Assembly (NCBI GenBank): GCA_038213375.1
Contig: JBBQTB010000022.1
Location: 23,559-87,558, forward strand
Reading direction: 5' to 3'
Length of the DNA: 64,000 bases
Source: JAAUTT01 sp038213375
Lineage (GTDB): Bacteria > Bacteroidota > Bacteroidia > Bacteroidales > JAAUTT01
Both the position numbers and the translations under genes were made by a program. Under the pieces are notes generated by a model that had not been told where the DNA came from, ran no database searches, and worked only from the letters and a program-made list of their open reading frames with translations. Below are positions 1-9,020 of the stretch, in pieces; the first letter of the stretch is position 1, and each line of letters starts with the position of its first letter.

Positions 1-708
1 TCCATCCCTGTATAATAAATTTAACGTTAGTTTTCCAACCTTATCATAATCTTTATTATAACCGGATAATTGATCACTTTTATATTCTTTTTCAGTTTTT
101 AATTTTCCATCCTCATAAAAGTCTTTCCAAATACCAACTTTAGATCCATTCACTGTTCTGTTAATATTTTGTTTGTCAGTAATATAATCATTATAAAATA
201 CATATAAAGTAATAGGAACACCTTGTTTGTCGTATTCTTTTCCGTTACCGTTTCTCTTATTATTTTTATAATTGATTATTTCGTGTATTGACCCTTCGGG
301 ATAATAGTAGAATGATAAACCCTCTTTGCTATCATTTACGTATAATTCCTTTGATTTAACAATATTTTTTTTACCCGTATTTTTTTGTTCTAAAGAAGAA
401 TACTTATAAGAATATCCATTCTTTTTACCCATTACATAATTTATTTTTTCCAACGTATCTCCCACTTCACTATAAAAAACCCACACACTATCCAATAAAT
501 GATTTTTCCTATTACCCTCCGATTTTATGACACTATTCACATAATAAGTTTTCCAATAACCGTCCGGTTTACCATTGACCATAATCCCTTCACTGGATAA
601 TTTTCCATTTGGAAAGTAAATTTTTACATATCCATTTTCCTGCTTAGTAACTTGTCCCAAACATACCTTACAATAGACACATATAAAAATGAATAATAAT
701 TTCTTCAT
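1..708 (-). CDS. MORN-variant (YwqK-like) exported repeat protein, 3' end outside window
   Basis: The minus-strand frame is open from an ATG at 708 to the window edge, giving 236 codons with no stop, so the C-terminus is missing. Residues 1-18 look like a signal peptide (MKKLLFIFICVYCKVCLG). The rest is a series of short Tyr/Gly/Lys-rich beta units such as YFPNGKLSSEG, FYYYPEGS and FYEDGKLKTEKEY. These are typical of the MORN-variant repeats found in YwqK-type proteins of Bacteroidota. Its ATG lies 6 bp after the nadA stop, so it is probably co-transcribed with nadA. The family is often labelled 'antitoxin', but nothing here shows that role, and no function can be assigned beyond a secreted or periplasmic repeat protein. 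Confidence 0.75.
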   Translation of the reverse strand, partial: MKKLLFIFICVYCKVCLGQVTKQENGYVKIYFPNGKLSSEGIMVNGKPDGYWKTYYVNSVIKSEGNRKNHLLDSVWVFYSEVGDTLEKINYVMGKKNGYSYKYSSLEQKNTGKKNIVKSKELYVNDSKEGLSFYYYPEGSIHEIINYKNNKRNGNGKEYDKQGVPITLYVFYNDYITDKQNINRTVNGSKVGIWKDFYEDGKLKTEKEYKSDQLSGYNKDYDKVGKLTLNLLYRDG

Positions 709-714
709 ATTAAT

Positions 715-1704
715 CTATTTAAAGCCTAAATTTTCAGAAATAGAAAGCATCCTCCGAATAGGAAGTTCAGCCTTTGCCCGAATATTTTCGTCTAATTTAA
801 TCTCAAATTTATTATATTTTAAACTTATATAAATCTTTTTCATACTAATTAATTTCATATATTGACAATCATTGCACGCACAAGTAGAGTCATTGGGAGG
901 AGCAGGTATAAAAACTTTTTGAGACATGGTTAATTTCATTTGATGCAATATACCGGACTCAGTACAAACTATATATGATTTAGCATCATCCTTCTGCACA
1001 AAATTTAACAAGCCAGACGTAGAACCTATGTAATCTGCCAGTATTAATATTTTTTTATCGCATTCAGGATGAGCAATTATTTTAGCCCCTATATTTTCCT
1101 TTTTAAGCTGAATAATTTTTTCGAGTGAAAACCTATCATGCACATGGCATGCACCATCCCATATCACCATATCTCGTCCTGTAATACTTTTTATATAATT
1201 TCCCAAATTTCTATCAGGAGCAAATATAATTTTTTCATTCTTATCCAATGAATTAACAATACCTAAAGCATTGGATGACGTACATACTATATCAGTCAAA
1301 GCCTTTATTTTTGCACTAGTGTTTACATAAGATATAACAGTATGATTTGGGTATTTATTTAAAAATTCTTTAAAATCAGTTTCATTACATGAATCGGACA
1401 AAGAACATCCTGCATCCAAATCGGGTATTAAAACAGTTTTTTCCGGACACAAAATTTTTGCCGTTTCTGCCATAAAAACTACACCTGCAAATACAATCAC
1501 ATCAGCATGTGTTTTAGCTGCCTGTTGCGACAATTGCAAACTATCACCTACAAAATCAGCTATATCCTGAATTTCCGCATCCTGATAATAATGAGCTAAA
1601 ATAATTGCATTCCTTTGCTTTCTTAGTTTTCCAATTTCATAAATTAATTCTTCATTACTAAGATTCAAATTTAGGTGATTTCTTTCATTTAATAAATTAA
1701 TCAT
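715..1704 (-). CDS. nadA: quinolinate synthase
   Basis: NadA condenses iminoaspartate with dihydroxyacetone phosphate to quinolinate in de novo NAD synthesis; it is cytosolic and carries a [4Fe-4S] cluster. The 329-residue protein has the family landmarks: AHYYQ near residue 37, GDSLQLS, PDLDAGCSLSDSC (94-106), GTACH-like DGACHVHD (184-190), AHPEC and the C-terminal CACNDCQYM. The likely cluster ligands are Cys86 (ILCPEKT), Cys186 and one of Cys275/277/280, by analogy with the known three-Cys arrangement. No nadB or nadC is seen nearby. A cluster of palindromic 8-mers lies 60-420 bp upstream and may be its control region. Confidence 0.95.
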   Translation of the reverse strand: MINLLNERNHLNLNLSNEELIYEIGKLRKQRNAIILAHYYQDAEIQDIADFVGDSLQLSQQAAKTHADVIVFAGVVFMAETAKILCPEKTVLIPDLDAGCSLSDSCNETDFKEFLNKYPNHTVISYVNTSAKIKALTDIVCTSSNALGIVNSLDKNEKIIFAPDRNLGNYIKSITGRDMVIWDGACHVHDRFSLEKIIQLKKENIGAKIIAHPECDKKILILADYIGSTSGLLNFVQKDDAKSYIVCTESGILHQMKLTMSQKVFIPAPPNDSTCACNDCQYMKLISMKKIYISLKYNKFEIKLDENIRAKAELPIRRMLSISENLGFK

Positions 1705-2184
1705 ATGAACACTATATTAATATTATTTCTTTTAATTAAAATTATATATAGTAATGATAATAGGCTGTTAATATTGTTTACAAAAAAAAGCACTAATCCT
1801 TGTTTTCTTCGTTATTAAGAAAAACCAAGGTTTAGTTAACAACCATATTTTATTTAGTTATTCTCATTATCAAATACTTTTATAAGTTATTAACAGTTGT
1901 TAATATCTACAAAGTTTGATAATTTTTAACTGATTCACTACATAAAAGTGTTTAAATTCGGTTGAATACTTTACCTAAAATAACAGGTATAAATATTGGA
2001 TGTTCAGTAAAAAGGATTATATAAATCGGATATTTTCAATTCAAATTTATTTTATAAGTATTTTTAAAGAAGTACTAACGTTTTATTAACAAAATCTGAA
2101 AGGAGATATCAATTGTTAATACGCTGTTTTTATGAATATTTAATAGAAACGATTCAAATAATAATTTTTGCTTCAAAAAGAAAA
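1705..2184. promoter_or_regulatory. non-coding control region with five copies of TGTTAATA
   Basis: This 480-bp gene-free stretch upstream of nadA is very AT-rich. The 8-mer TGTTAATA occurs at 1766-1773, 1898-1905 and 2114-2121. Its reverse complement TATTAACA occurs at 1888-1895 and 2084-2091. The 1888/1898 pair forms a perfect palindrome with a 2-bp spacer (1888-1905), and the 2084/2114 pair has a 22-bp spacer. I infer operator sites for a dimeric regulator of nadA; no regulator gene is adjacent. Confidence 0.4.
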
Positions 2185-2239
2185 ACCGCCTGATTTAATT
2201 TTCAAGCTATAAAAGGGACTTGAATTTAAACCAAGCGGT
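2161..2239 (-). terminator. rho-independent terminator of the ROK kinase pair
   Basis: Read on the minus strand, a long imperfect hairpin (outer arms ACCGC 2185-2189 and GCGGT 2235-2239, with inner TTTAA and CAAG/CTTG pairs) is followed by a T-rich run at 2184-2176. It lies 21 bp after the end of the ROK gene. Confidence 0.7.
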
Positions 2240-2260
2240 AAAGCTTTATCAATAAGAAAA

Positions 2261-3220
2261 TTATTTTCCTAATTCCTTCCAAATTAGGGCACTTGCACCC
2301 ATTACAGCAATATTTTTGTCTTGCAATCCGGAAGGTAAAATTTTTATTTTATTTCTATAAATTGGCAATAGATGTTCTTCAAAGCTTTTTATAGTTGGTT
2401 TGAATAAAATTTCGCCAGCCTTTGCCAAACCTCCAAACAGGAAAATAGCTTCGGGAGAGGTATGAGCTACAGCATCGGCTAATTTTGCACCCAGGATAAA
2501 ACCGGTATATTCAAAGGCCTCAATGGCAATAGGATCTTTTCTTTTTGCAGCTTCAAAAATTTTCTCTGAAGTAAGCTCATAGAAATTGTACTGGCGAAGT
2601 TCGCTATCTTCCGACATATCGCACATAAGTTTGAAAGCCGTACGTTTAATACCAGTAGCGCTGCAATACGTTTCTAAACAGCCTAGTTTTCCGCAACCGC
2701 AGCGTCGACCGTTGGGTTCAACCATAACGTGACCAAGTTCGCCCGCAAAACCATCGAAACCATAAATCATCTCTCCGTTGGCCACAAGACCACTACCCAA
2801 CCCAGTACCCAGTGTTATTACAATATAATCGCGAAGGCCTTTAGCCCCGCCATATAATCCTTCACCAATGGCAGCGGCGTTTGCATCATTGGAGAGAACA
2901 ATTGGGACATTGATGTATTTTTTGAATAATTCGGCAAAATGGATTACACCCTTCCATTTTAAGTTTGGAGCAAATTCGATGGTACCTTTATAGTAATTAC
3001 CATTTGGCGCTCCAAATCCAGCCCCTTTTATTTCAATTTCATTTTTAATAGGCAATATAGCCTTTTCAATTTCTTCAAATAGATTTTTCTGATAATCAGT
3101 TACGTTATCAAAAGTATCAGTAGGGATTGATCCTTCGATAAGTACATTCCCATCACGATCAACGATTCCAAACTTTGTAAAAGTTCCGCCAATATCAACG
3201 CCAATTACTACTTGTTTCAT
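2261..3220 (-). CDS. ROK-family sugar kinase (glucokinase-like)
   Basis: This 319-residue cytosolic ROK protein probably phosphorylates glucose or a related hexose with ATP. The N-terminal phosphate loop is DIGGTFTKFG (9-18), the catalytic Asp is D112 in NDANAA, and the ATP-binding LGTGLGSG is at 137-144. The ROK zinc site is intact: H164 in GELGHVMVEPNG and Cys174, Cys176 and Cys181 in CGCGKLGC. This argues for a catalytic sugar kinase rather than a repressor, and there is no HTH. It follows a second ROK gene with a 158-bp gap, and a terminator lies right after it. Substrate choice among glucose, mannose and GlcNAc cannot be read from the sequence. Confidence 0.88.
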   Translation of the reverse strand: MKQVVIGVDIGGTFTKFGIVDRDGNVLIEGSIPTDTFDNVTDYQKNLFEEIEKAILPIKNEIEIKGAGFGAPNGNYYKGTIEFAPNLKWKGVIHFAELFKKYINVPIVLSNDANAAAIGEGLYGGAKGLRDYIVITLGTGLGSGLVANGEMIYGFDGFAGELGHVMVEPNGRRCGCGKLGCLETYCSATGIKRTAFKLMCDMSEDSELRQYNFYELTSEKIFEAAKRKDPIAIEAFEYTGFILGAKLADAVAHTSPEAIFLFGGLAKAGEILFKPTIKSFEEHLLPIYRNKIKILPSGLQDKNIAVMGASALIWKELGK

Positions 3221-3378
3221 GATAAAAAAATTAAAGTCAGTTAGTATTAAAAGTTAAAATTAAATGAGTTTCGTAGATTAAAAAAATCTGAAAATTTAAA
3301 AGAAGAGCAAAGATAGAAATTTGAAGGATAAATAATAATTGTTCTCCTGCTTAGATATATAAATGTTTTTTAAATTAA

Positions 3379-4482
3379 TTATCTATCCAGCTCGTTCAGG
3401 GCAAATGCATAAGCACCAATAGAAACAGCATGGTTAGTACCCAGTTTTGAAAGGCCAATACCAAATCGTTTCATAGGGTCATAGGTCAATATTTTATTGG
3501 TTCCCGGAATTGTTATTTTTTTAGTTTCACCATTAATGAAAGATTTTAATTCGTTGTCATCGTCAAGGTTAAATGCTTTGGAATCAAGTCGGGAAAGTTT
3601 ATTCCCATCAATTGATTCGATAGTACTATTTAATTCCTTTACTATACGTGGCATAAATAAAGGTGCTGCTCCGGAGAGACCTCCTCCAACAACTATTAAA
3701 CCATCAATGAGGGTAATGGCATTCGCAAGAGCATCGCCGATTATTTCAGCCATTTGATCAAATGATTTCAATGCAGCATCTTTGTCTCCATCAGCTTTAC
3801 CAGTTGCAATATCGTAAATTTCTTTGGGAGAAAGAGAGTTCTCTGGTTTTACTTTAGCGTTTTCATTATAAACGCGTTGTATCGCGCGAATGCTTACGCC
3901 TTCCTCGGCATAACACTTGGGGGTTACTTTATTTCTCGTGATCCAAATTTCACCAGCAGAGGAATTGTCTCCTATAAATAATTCTCCATTTCGTACAATT
4001 CCACCGCCAAAACCAGTACCGAGTGTTATTCCAAAAAGATTTTTATATCGTTTAGGACTGCCGGCTTGCTTTAATTTTTCGTTAATTTCAGGAAGCATGC
4101 CACCAAGGGCTTCACCATATGCAAACAAATCGCCATCGTTATTTATATATACAGGTATCCCAAAAATTTCCTGAAGCATTGGACCGAGGGCGATACCACC
4201 GCGAAACCCGGGTAAATTTTCAAGATCTCCAATAATTCCATTTGGGTAGTCACATGGTCCTGGAAAAGAAAAACTTATAGCATTTGGGCTTGCAGGGAGT
4301 CTCTCTTTAATTTTTGTAAAACCCTCAACAATTGTGTCGAGGCATAATTTTAAATTGGCACCATTAGACGGGAGAATTATTGTTTCAACAATTTCCTGAT
4401 TGGATCGTATTGCTGAAAATACAAAATTTGTACCTCCTGCATCAAGCGTCATTACTATTCTTTTATCATTACTATACTTCAT
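3379..4482 (-). CDS. ROK-family protein lacking the zinc motif
   Basis: This second ROK protein (367 aa) is longer than its neighbour. It keeps the phosphate loop DAGGTNF (14-20), the catalytic NNDGD (D116) and the ATP-binding GITLGTGFGGG, and so should be a kinase. The CxCGxxGC zinc cluster is absent: after SSAGEIW the sequence reads ITRNKVTPKCYAEEG with a single Cys. It has about 45 extra residues in the C-terminal half (KAFNLDDDNELKSFINGET region). The two genes probably form one transcript. I infer a different sugar or sugar derivative as substrate. Confidence 0.8.
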   Translation of the reverse strand: MKYSNDKRIVMTLDAGGTNFVFSAIRSNQEIVETIILPSNGANLKLCLDTIVEGFTKIKERLPASPNAISFSFPGPCDYPNGIIGDLENLPGFRGGIALGPMLQEIFGIPVYINNDGDLFAYGEALGGMLPEINEKLKQAGSPKRYKNLFGITLGTGFGGGIVRNGELFIGDNSSAGEIWITRNKVTPKCYAEEGVSIRAIQRVYNENAKVKPENSLSPKEIYDIATGKADGDKDAALKSFDQMAEIIGDALANAITLIDGLIVVGGGLSGAAPLFMPRIVKELNSTIESIDGNKLSRLDSKAFNLDDDNELKSFINGETKKITIPGTNKILTYDPMKRFGIGLSKLGTNHAVSIGAYAFALNELDR

Positions 4483-4691
4483 GTAGATTTGTTTAATACT
4501 ATTATTTTATTGGACTTAAAGGACGGTTTATACTTCTCGGGAAAAGCATAAAACAGTGAATAAGTTTATCATTATTTATCAATGCAAGATACATACTTAT
4601 GAAATTTTATTATCAGGGTTTTTCAACAGATTTATCAACATTTTTAAAAATATTTGTAACTTAGCTAATTGAAACCAAACTAAGACAAGCA

Positions 4692-5555
4692 ATGATTAAA
4701 AATTTTATTGTACCTATTGATTTTTCCGAGGATTCTCTAAAGGGTTTGGAATTAGCTATTCTGTTTTCTACCAGGTTGTATCTGAATGTTCAAATGGTTT
4801 ATGTGCAAAAGAGAACGGCGGAACACTTTCCAAGTGCTGTTCGTGAGGAATATAATAAGGCTAAGGAAAAGTTTGAAATAATAGTTCAGGATTATTCTAA
4901 CCGATTTGGAAATAATTCAAAACTGAGATATATTATTAAAAAGGGGCCAAAAGTTTACGAAGAAGTTGTGAATCAGGCCGAATCATACAAAGAAAGTATT
5001 ATTGCAGCGTCAACTCACGGAGCCTCAGGATTTGAGGAGTTTTTCATGGGCAGTAATGCATTTAAAATAATTTCTGCAACAACACGACCAGTGATTGCTA
5101 TTCGGAAAGGACCCATTCCAAAAGATATAAAAAGAATTATTCTTCCTATCGATGTTATGCCGGAAACGCGTCAGAAAGTGCCATTGACAGCTGAAATAGC
5201 CGAAATTTTTGGTGCAGAAGTTCATGTTATTGAAGTCAGCACTTCGCGAAGCATCAAAGTTCATAAGCGATTAGCCGCCTATTCGAAACAAGTTAACAAC
5301 TATTTGAAAAGTAAAAACATAGTTGTAGTAAACCGAACCCTTATGGGAGATAATGTTGCCGATATTACGGTTGAATATGCAAATAGTGTTCAGGCGGATA
5401 TGATTTCGATTATCACCGAACAACAAAGTAGCATTACAAATTTAATTTTAGGTAATTATGCGCAACAAGTTCTGAATAAGGCTAATATACCTGTTCTAAA
5501 TATTACACCCCGCGAAATTCAGATAAAAGGAACGTTCAGTACGTTTGGTGGGTAA
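4692..5555 (+). CDS. tandem-domain universal stress protein
   Basis: The 287-residue cytosolic protein has two UspA-type domains, about 1-135 and 145-275. The first ends with the nucleotide-binding signature STHGASGFEEFFMGSNA (a G-x2-G-x9-GS pattern) followed by TRPVIAIR, which suggests ATP binding. The second domain is degenerate at this site (SIITEQQSSITNLILGNYA), so it may be structural. It stands alone, with a 209-bp upstream region, and converges with the membrane sulfatase gene, leaving only 3 bp between the two stops. The exact role (stress survival, energy starvation) is inferred from the family. Confidence 0.88.
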   Translation: MIKNFIVPIDFSEDSLKGLELAILFSTRLYLNVQMVYVQKRTAEHFPSAVREEYNKAKEKFEIIVQDYSNRFGNNSKLRYIIKKGPKVYEEVVNQAESYKESIIAASTHGASGFEEFFMGSNAFKIISATTRPVIAIRKGPIPKDIKRIILPIDVMPETRQKVPLTAEIAEIFGAEVHVIEVSTSRSIKVHKRLAAYSKQVNNYLKSKNIVVVNRTLMGDNVADITVEYANSVQADMISIITEQQSSITNLILGNYAQQVLNKANIPVLNITPREIQIKGTFSTFGG

Positions 5556-5558
5556 TTT

Positions 5559-7454
5559 TTAGTCTTTATTGTACAGTTTATTATTCAGAACTCTGGATGA
5601 AAATTGCTGGATTATAGCTTTCATTTTTAATTCCATTCTGGAGGCAATCGTTAGCGAATCATTTAATATATTTATTTTTAGATATTTATCTATTGAAATA
5701 TTATTAAGAGCTGTACTTCTTTCTCCATCAAAAGTAAGCATATAATCCCCTTCAAAATATTGATAAATTCCTCCTGCAAAATTGATTGAAAAACCTGTTT
5801 CTTTCGAAAAAACACTTCTTCCAAAAGCAAAATAACGATTGGTGAGGCCCAGATAATCTAAAATGGAAGGCATAATATCGGTTTGTTGGGTAACATTTGG
5901 GTTAATTCCTTTTAGTAAACTGTCTCCGGGATGATAGAAGACTATTGGAATACGGTAAATGCCAGCACGAGTGCCATATATAGCCGTTTGCTCTTTGGCA
6001 GTATGGTCGGCTACAAAGACAAATAAGGTATTTTTGAACCATGGCATTTTTGAAATTGAATTAAAAAATTTACTCAAAGCATAATCAGCATATCTGATAG
6101 ATGTAAGTTGTTGATTTGAAGCATGTAAATTTTTTTTGTATTTCTCAGGTATATTATACGGATGATGAGACGACAAGGTAAACACAGAACTGAAGAATGG
6201 CTGTGGAAAAGAATTAAGTTTCTTAGCATAAAACTGCAAAAAGGGCTCATCATAGATCCCCCAGTTGCCATCAAAGGCGGTAGGCCCTTCATATTCATTT
6301 AATCCGTAGTAGTGTTTTATTCCTGAAATATTGCAAAACTCATCGAATCCCATGGTACCATTTCTTCCACCATGAAAAAAGGAGGTATGATAGCCGTTTG
6401 CTCCTAAAATAGAAGGCAATGCTTCCAGTTGATTACTAGAAAAACGAGATGAAATATAAGGATTATCCATTAATCCCGGCAAAGAGGCAAAAATAGCTGG
6501 TAAAGCCTGAATTGATTGCTTTCCGTTAGCAAAAGCGTTTTCAAAAGTCAAACTATGGTGAATAATACTATCCAAAAAGGGAGTATAACCACTTTTTCCA
6601 TTAAGTGAACCAATAAATTCTTTTGAAAAGCTTTCAAGAATGATGATAACCACATTATCCTTTCGTGGTATCATATTTGTCCCAGTTTGCTTTTCAGGTG
6701 AATAAATTTTATCAAGTTCTGCAGGGTTAAAATATGTTTTTAGTTTAAATTCTTCATTGTTAAGTGTATGAAGTATAGAGAAAGGTGTATTTAGCAATAA
6801 AGGAATATTTTGTGAATAAGTATACCTTGCAGCAGAGATAAGTCGAATAGGTTTCAATCCGGAGCCCCGTGCCCCGAGAAATAAAAGACCTGGCACCAGA
6901 ACAAAAAGTAAACCAGCTCCAATCCATTGAATGAATGTAAATTGAAAAGATTCAGATTTTCTGAATGGGACTCTTTTAATAAGATAAACACCTAAAAATA
7001 TGAAACCCAGCCAACATAAAACGATGTACCAGAAATCTTTCAAAAATTGAGGCAAAAGAGTAAGAACATCATTGTTCATGAAAATGAAACTGAAAATATC
7101 AGCAGTTGAACGTTTTCCCGTGTATTTAAAGTACTCTAAGTCGATCAGATTTAACAGTAACAGAAAAAAATTGACGAAATAAAATAAAAAACCGACAACC
7201 TGTTTATATTTCTTATAATGAATGAAATTGAAGGGAAACAGATAAAGCAAAAGAAATAACAAATTATACTGAATGATTGCCGAGTAATCAAAACGGATGC
7301 CGAAGAAAAAAACCTTCAATATTTCACTTGAGGAATTTTGTGAAAACGTCAGATGATTAAATATATAGAATAAATAACGGCATAAGCTATAGAAAATAAG
7401 AATAATAGCTAGCCGATATAAAAGGTTTGCTATTTGTTTAAGATATGGAGTCAT
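5559..7454 (-). CDS. LTA-synthase-like membrane sulfatase (phosphoglycerol/phosphoethanolamine transferase family)
   Basis: The 631-residue protein has about five transmembrane segments in the first 210 residues and then a periplasmic alkaline-phosphatase/sulfatase-fold domain. The domain shows the metal Glu in NVVIIILESFSKEF (about residue 275), the nucleophile region NGKQSIQALPA (about 310-320, Ser in place of the Thr of LtaS), and the late metal site FVFVADHTA (about 480). Enzymes of this family move phosphoglycerol or phosphoethanolamine from phospholipids onto envelope glycans. Gram-negative homologues modify glycans rather than build lipoteichoic acid. A second, more distant paralogue lies at 18135. 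The substrate is not visible from the sequence. Confidence 0.82.
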   Translation of the reverse strand: MTPYLKQIANLLYRLAIILIFYSLCRYLFYIFNHLTFSQNSSSEILKVFFFGIRFDYSAIIQYNLLFLLLYLFPFNFIHYKKYKQVVGFLFYFVNFFLLLLNLIDLEYFKYTGKRSTADIFSFIFMNNDVLTLLPQFLKDFWYIVLCWLGFIFLGVYLIKRVPFRKSESFQFTFIQWIGAGLLFVLVPGLLFLGARGSGLKPIRLISAARYTYSQNIPLLLNTPFSILHTLNNEEFKLKTYFNPAELDKIYSPEKQTGTNMIPRKDNVVIIILESFSKEFIGSLNGKSGYTPFLDSIIHHSLTFENAFANGKQSIQALPAIFASLPGLMDNPYISSRFSSNQLEALPSILGANGYHTSFFHGGRNGTMGFDEFCNISGIKHYYGLNEYEGPTAFDGNWGIYDEPFLQFYAKKLNSFPQPFFSSVFTLSSHHPYNIPEKYKKNLHASNQQLTSIRYADYALSKFFNSISKMPWFKNTLFVFVADHTAKEQTAIYGTRAGIYRIPIVFYHPGDSLLKGINPNVTQQTDIMPSILDYLGLTNRYFAFGRSVFSKETGFSINFAGGIYQYFEGDYMLTFDGERSTALNNISIDKYLKINILNDSLTIASRMELKMKAIIQQFSSRVLNNKLYNKD

Positions 7455-7652
7455 TCGTGTGAGTATTCGTATTTAAAGGCGACATGAACTTGGCAAAACT
7501 AATAAAAGATATTGGTTCTCTTTAAAAAGATTGAATATCTTTACTCTGCTATCAAATACGATCAAAAGGGCAAAACATTAGTGTAGATTGAAAGATGGAA
7601 TAACTATTAAAAGTCTATAAAAATAGTATCAATTTTGTATATTGTTAGTTAC

Positions 7653-8342
7653 ATGAAATCTGGAGAGTATATATTAGATTTTATTGGTTTATTTTTCCCC
7701 AAAATCTGCGCATCGTGCGATAATAACTTAATGCGCAACGAAAGATTTCTGTGTACCCAGTGTTTGTGGGAACTTCCGAAAACTAATTTTCATAACGATA
7801 TTGAAAACGAGGTAGCTAAAACTTTTTGGGGGAGAGTGGTTGTTGAGAATGCTACGGCCCATTTTTATTTTCAAAAGGGAGGCCACGTGCAGAAATTATT
7901 GCACAAATTAAAGTACAAGAATCAAAAAGAAATAGGAGTAGAGTTGGGTAAAATAATTGGATTTGATTTATTGGGAACTGCGTATTCGGCGATCGATATG
8001 GTTATTCCTGTTCCATTGCATAAAAGTAAGCTCCGTAAAAGGGGTTATAATCAAAGCGAATACATTGCCCGAGGAATTTCAGAGATTTTGAAAAAACCAC
8101 TTGATACAAAAAGTCTTGTGAGATCACTCGCAAATCAATCACAAACTAAAAAGCACCGCTACGAGCGATGGACGAATGTGGAAGGTATTTTTTTGGTTAC
8201 CGATGTGGAAGATATTGCTAATAAGCACGTGTTGCTAATAGATGATGTGATTACAACCGGTTCAACACTCGAAGCGTGTGTTGAAGCACTACAAATGGCT
8301 CCAAATGTTAAGGTTAGTATAGCTGTTGTGGCAATGGCTTAA
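7653..8342 (+). CDS. ComF-family phosphoribosyltransferase-like protein
   Basis: The 229-residue protein has the ComF layout. An N-terminal Cys4 zinc ribbon comes first (ICASC near the start, FLCTQC about 20 residues later). A PRTase fold follows, with PVPLHKSKLRKRGYNQ and the PRPP loop VLLIDDVITTGSTL near the C-terminus. ComF proteins take part in natural transformation (single-strand DNA import or handling). I chose the ATG at 7653. The TTG at 7635 would add six residues and overlaps a promoter-like TTTTG. No other competence gene is adjacent. Confidence 0.85.
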   Translation: MKSGEYILDFIGLFFPKICASCDNNLMRNERFLCTQCLWELPKTNFHNDIENEVAKTFWGRVVVENATAHFYFQKGGHVQKLLHKLKYKNQKEIGVELGKIIGFDLLGTAYSAIDMVIPVPLHKSKLRKRGYNQSEYIARGISEILKKPLDTKSLVRSLANQSQTKKHRYERWTNVEGIFLVTDVEDIANKHVLLIDDVITTGSTLEACVEALQMAPNVKVSIAVVAMA

Positions 8343-8399
8343 AAAAACTTTTCTTTTCAATTTCTAAGTTCAGTTTACAAAATCGCTCATGTCTATGGT

Positions 8400-9020
8400 T
8401 TAGTAATTTCTTTTTCCACCAAGATGGTAATAAACACTGATGTTAAATAGATTATTGAAGGCGCCACTTGGAAAATACCTGGCCGTAGTTTGACCATATT
8501 TCACTATCGGCAAAATGGAATAAGAAAATCGGATATTAGCACTTAAATGATCAGTAAAGGCATAATTCATTCCTAATAAAGCACTTAGTTCTAAAGGTTT
8601 GAAATGAGCAGATTCTTCAGAAGGCAAGACCCCATTTTCATCCCGTTCGGAGAAAGAAAACAGATATCCAAAGCCAATACCAGCCTCCCAGTCTATTTTT
8701 TTACTTGTACTCAGTTTCAACAAAACTGGAAGTTCAATATAATTTAAGTAACTGGTATATTGTCGTATATCTTGATCTGTTAATTTTTTGTTAGCTCCTT
8801 TGCTAATATATTTTATTTCCACTTGTATATTTGTTTTTGACGATAGAGGTGTAAAAACATATGCTCCAGCAGAAAAGCCAAGTTTATTGTAACCGGCATA
8901 TGTATCGCCATCAACCTGACTGGCCACCATTCCGGCCAAAAAACCTCCTTCAAACCGCTGAGCCATTGATGAAATAGATAAACTTATCAATAGAAAAAAG
9001 ACTAATGTACTGTTTTTCAT
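8400..9020 (-). CDS. outer-membrane beta-barrel protein (PorT-like/OMP_b-brl_2)
   Basis: This 206-residue exported protein has a cleavable signal peptide (residues 1-20, ending SSMAQ). Alternating hydrophobic beta strands follow, with a family-typical N-terminal region GGFLAGMVASQVDGD (about 25-39). The chain ends in YYHLGGKRNY, that is, aromatic residues near the C-terminus. The size and pattern fit the small 8-stranded barrels common in Bacteroidota. Its start overlaps the sirtuin stop by 4 bp (ATGA), so translation is probably coupled. There is no evidence for a transported substrate. Confidence 0.75.
   Translation of the reverse strand: MKNSTLVFFLLISLSISSMAQRFEGGFLAGMVASQVDGDTYAGYNKLGFSAGAYVFTPLSSKTNIQVEIKYISKGANKKLTDQDIRQYTSYLNYIELPVLLKLSTSKKIDWEAGIGFGYLFSFSERDENGVLPSEESAHFKPLELSALLGMNYAFTDHLSANIRFSYSILPIVKYGQTTARYFPSGAFNNLFNISVYYHLGGKRNY

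Noticed and set aside
1..708. MORN-like protein as an antitoxin with an adjacent toxin.
   Set aside because: The label is inherited from YwqK-type annotation. The neighbour is nadA and no toxin is visible.
7635..7652. Upstream TTG start for the ComF-like protein, and similar TTG extensions at 15266, 18105, 31868, 43383 and 48335.
   Set aside because: ATG starts a few codons downstream fit the family N-termini or signal peptides better, and some extensions overlap promoter-like sequence.
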